Positions 63,884-64,000 of a stretch of 64,000 bases of DNA are shown here, piece after piece. The DNA is taken from contig NZ_CP007161.1 in assembly GCF_000725285.1 (NCBI RefSeq), positions 496,001 through 560,000 of the forward strand, read 5' to 3'. The notes beneath the pieces are model-generated. The model worked only from the letters and a program-made list of their open reading frames with translations. It was not told where the DNA came from and did not search any database. The position numbers and the translations under genes are program-made. The stretch is from Virgibacillus sp. SK37 (GTDB lineage: Bacteria > Bacillota > Bacilli > Bacillales > Amphibacillaceae). Numbering within the stretch: position 1 is the stretch's first letter; the number at the start of each line of letters is the position of its first letter.

Positions 63884-63959
63884 GAGCCATTAGCTCAGTT
63901 GGTAGAGCATCTGACTTTTAATCAGAGGGTCGAAGGTTCGAATCCTTCATGGCTCACCA
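63884..63959 (+). tRNA. tRNA-Lys (TTT)
   Basis: Acceptor GAGCCAT / ATGGCTC, anticodon TTT in CTTTTAA, T-arm GAAGGTTCGAATCCTTC, encoded CCA. Confidence 0.97.
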
Positions 63960-63976
63960 TTTTAAATTATATATTT

Positions 63977-64000
63977 GCGGGTGTGGCGGAATTGGCAGAC
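63977..64000 (+). tRNA. tRNA-Leu, 5' part (continues beyond the window)
   Basis: GCGGGTGTGGCGGAATTGGC plus AGAC is the typical start (acceptor and D-arm) of a Bacillaceae tRNA-Leu. The anticodon lies outside, so the isoacceptor is unknown. Confidence 0.85.

Overview
The window is a chromosomal segment of a low-GC, spore-former-type Bacillaceae. Gene content, AGGAGG-like ribosome binding sites and frequent TTG/GTG starts suggest an Oceanobacillus/Virgibacillus-like genus. The identification rests on recognised protein families and on synteny with Bacillus subtilis, not on database searches.

Layout. 1-3.1 kb: the 3' part of an M20 amidohydrolase followed by a polar amino-acid ABC transporter operon. 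3.2-5.9 kb: minus-strand MoxR ATPase, glutathione peroxidase and a YkvI-type membrane protein. 6.1-8.6 kb: the alanine catabolic pair adeR (frameshifted) and ald. 8.7-12.7 kb: trhO, two tandem paralogous membrane proteins of unknown function and a cold-shock gene. 12.8-14.3 kb: an intact ISL3-family insertion sequence with a perfect 8-bp target duplication, followed by a seven-unit array of a 20-nt repeat. 14.6-18.1 kb: small metabolic genes and yteA. 18.2-21.7 kb: the htrB / cssRS secretion-stress locus. 21.8-23.6 kb: typA. 23.9-33.7 kb: a DDAH-like hydrolase, a YqcI/YcgG protein, an ABC-2 exporter, a composite repeat, a yfhE-like gene, a thiolase, a DUF2254 gene broken by a stop codon, a CapA lipoprotein, a DUF368 protein and a thioredoxin. 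33.9-43.8 kb: a VOC protein, a ykoGH-like two-component system with a PepSY protein, a lipid kinase, a MarR regulator, a yhfK-like SDR, a glutaredoxin-like gene, yppG, an esterase, degV and a DMT transporter.

44.3-63 kb follows the B. subtilis order closely: cshA, rhomboid (ydcA), acpS, nnr, ydcC, alr, ndoAI-ndoA, rsbRA-S-T-U-V-W-sigB-rsbX, tex, (katA), sprT-like ydcK, then a tRNA cluster (Asn-Ser-Glu-Asp-Gln-Lys-Leu) matching trnS. The sigma-B module dominates: stressosome proteins RsbR/S, kinase RsbT, phosphatase RsbU, anti-anti-sigma RsbV, anti-sigma RsbW, SigB and feedback phosphatase RsbX. A sigma-B-type promoter precedes rsbV. A near-identical one precedes the glutaredoxin-like gene, and a weaker one precedes the tandem membrane paralogs.

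I saw no clear new defence or biosynthetic system. The most notable material is: three broken conserved genes (adeR and rsbRA by one extra base in a homopolymer, the DUF2254 gene by an in-frame TAA); a mosaic repeat family in which terminal arms are exchanged around a common core; a 52-nt-period hairpin array; candidate transcript-leader structures before yhfK and cshA; a long hairpin between rsbT and rsbU; PerR-box-like sites at katA and sprT; and a 5' tRNA-Lys fragment inside the tRNA cluster.
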